Source: SLFT01 sp964493075 (GTDB lineage Bacteria; Hydrogenedentota; Hydrogenedentia; Hydrogenedentales; CAITNO01). Taken from it: 7,694 nucleotides of DNA. This document shows positions 7,655-7,694 of this stretch, piece by piece. The DNA lies in assembly GCA_964493075.1 (NCBI GenBank), contig CAZBNU010000196.1, forward strand, positions 1 to 7,694, read 5' to 3'. A program made the position numbers and the translations under genes. The first letter of the stretch is position 1. Each line of letters starts with the position of its first letter. Under the pieces are notes generated by a model. The model saw only the letters and a list, made by a program, of their open reading frames with translations. It was not told the DNA's origin and did not search any database.

Positions 7655-7694
7655 ATTATTCAGACGCCGCCGCGGGCGCTGGTTCGTTCTTATG
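7653..7694 (-). CDS. Possible C-terminal tail of an upstream operon gene, cut by the window edge
   Basis: One minus-strand frame enters from the right edge, reads HKNEPAPAAASE and stops at tandem TAA TAA codons (7658-7653), 13 bases before the permease start. The Ala/Pro/Glu composition and the double stop suit the end of a real gene. An importer of this type is usually encoded with its solute-binding protein just upstream, so that is one candidate. Twelve residues are too few to identify anything, and chance cannot be excluded. Confidence 0.35.

Overview
The window is a compact, gene-dense bacterial chromosomal segment carrying six essentially complete protein genes and a possible gene tail at the right edge. 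It looks like a carbohydrate-utilisation locus of a moderately GC-rich bacterium that uses Shine-Dalgarno sequences. A secreted propeller plus alpha-helical-barrel protein beside a LacI regulator and a peptide/oligosaccharide-type ABC transporter fits uncultivated polysaccharide degraders of the Planctomycetota, Lentisphaerota or Hydrogenedentota kind. The sequence alone does not fix the taxon, so this is only an impression. No rRNA, tRNA, CRISPR array or insertion sequence is visible.

Left part, plus strand. Positions 1-97 are an AT-rich leader with a 24-bp perfect palindrome, a likely operator, ahead of a strong ribosome binding site. Positions 98-2416 encode a 772-residue exported protein. 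It has a signal peptide, seven propeller-like repeats and a long C-terminal helical domain with conserved-looking acidic and aromatic motifs. I cannot assign this protein to a known enzyme family. Positions 2417-2535 hold a plausible sigma70 promoter. A 16-bp perfect palindrome lies over its -10 box and is itself enclosed by an 8-bp inverted repeat. Positions 2536-3597 encode a LacI-family regulator, which probably represses itself.

Middle. The 132-bp convergent gap (3598-3729) carries a REPIN-like element: two hairpin-forming arms in inverted orientation that match at 22 of 23 positions.

Right part, minus strand. Four tightly packed genes encode, in order of transcription, two inner-membrane permeases (7639-6629 and 6642-5713) and two ATPases (5716-4727 and 4725-3730). 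Overlaps of 14 and 4 nt and a gap of 1 nt show a translationally coupled operon. The solute-binding protein expected for such an importer is not in the window. A short Ala/Pro-rich reading frame ending in tandem stops at 7653-7658 may be the tail of the gene before the first permease.

Working model (inference): the exported protein binds or processes a glycan outside the cytoplasm, the ABC system imports the released oligosaccharides, and the LacI regulator senses a derived sugar. The most novel element is the 772-residue protein. Next are the two different operator-like palindromes and the REPIN-like element.
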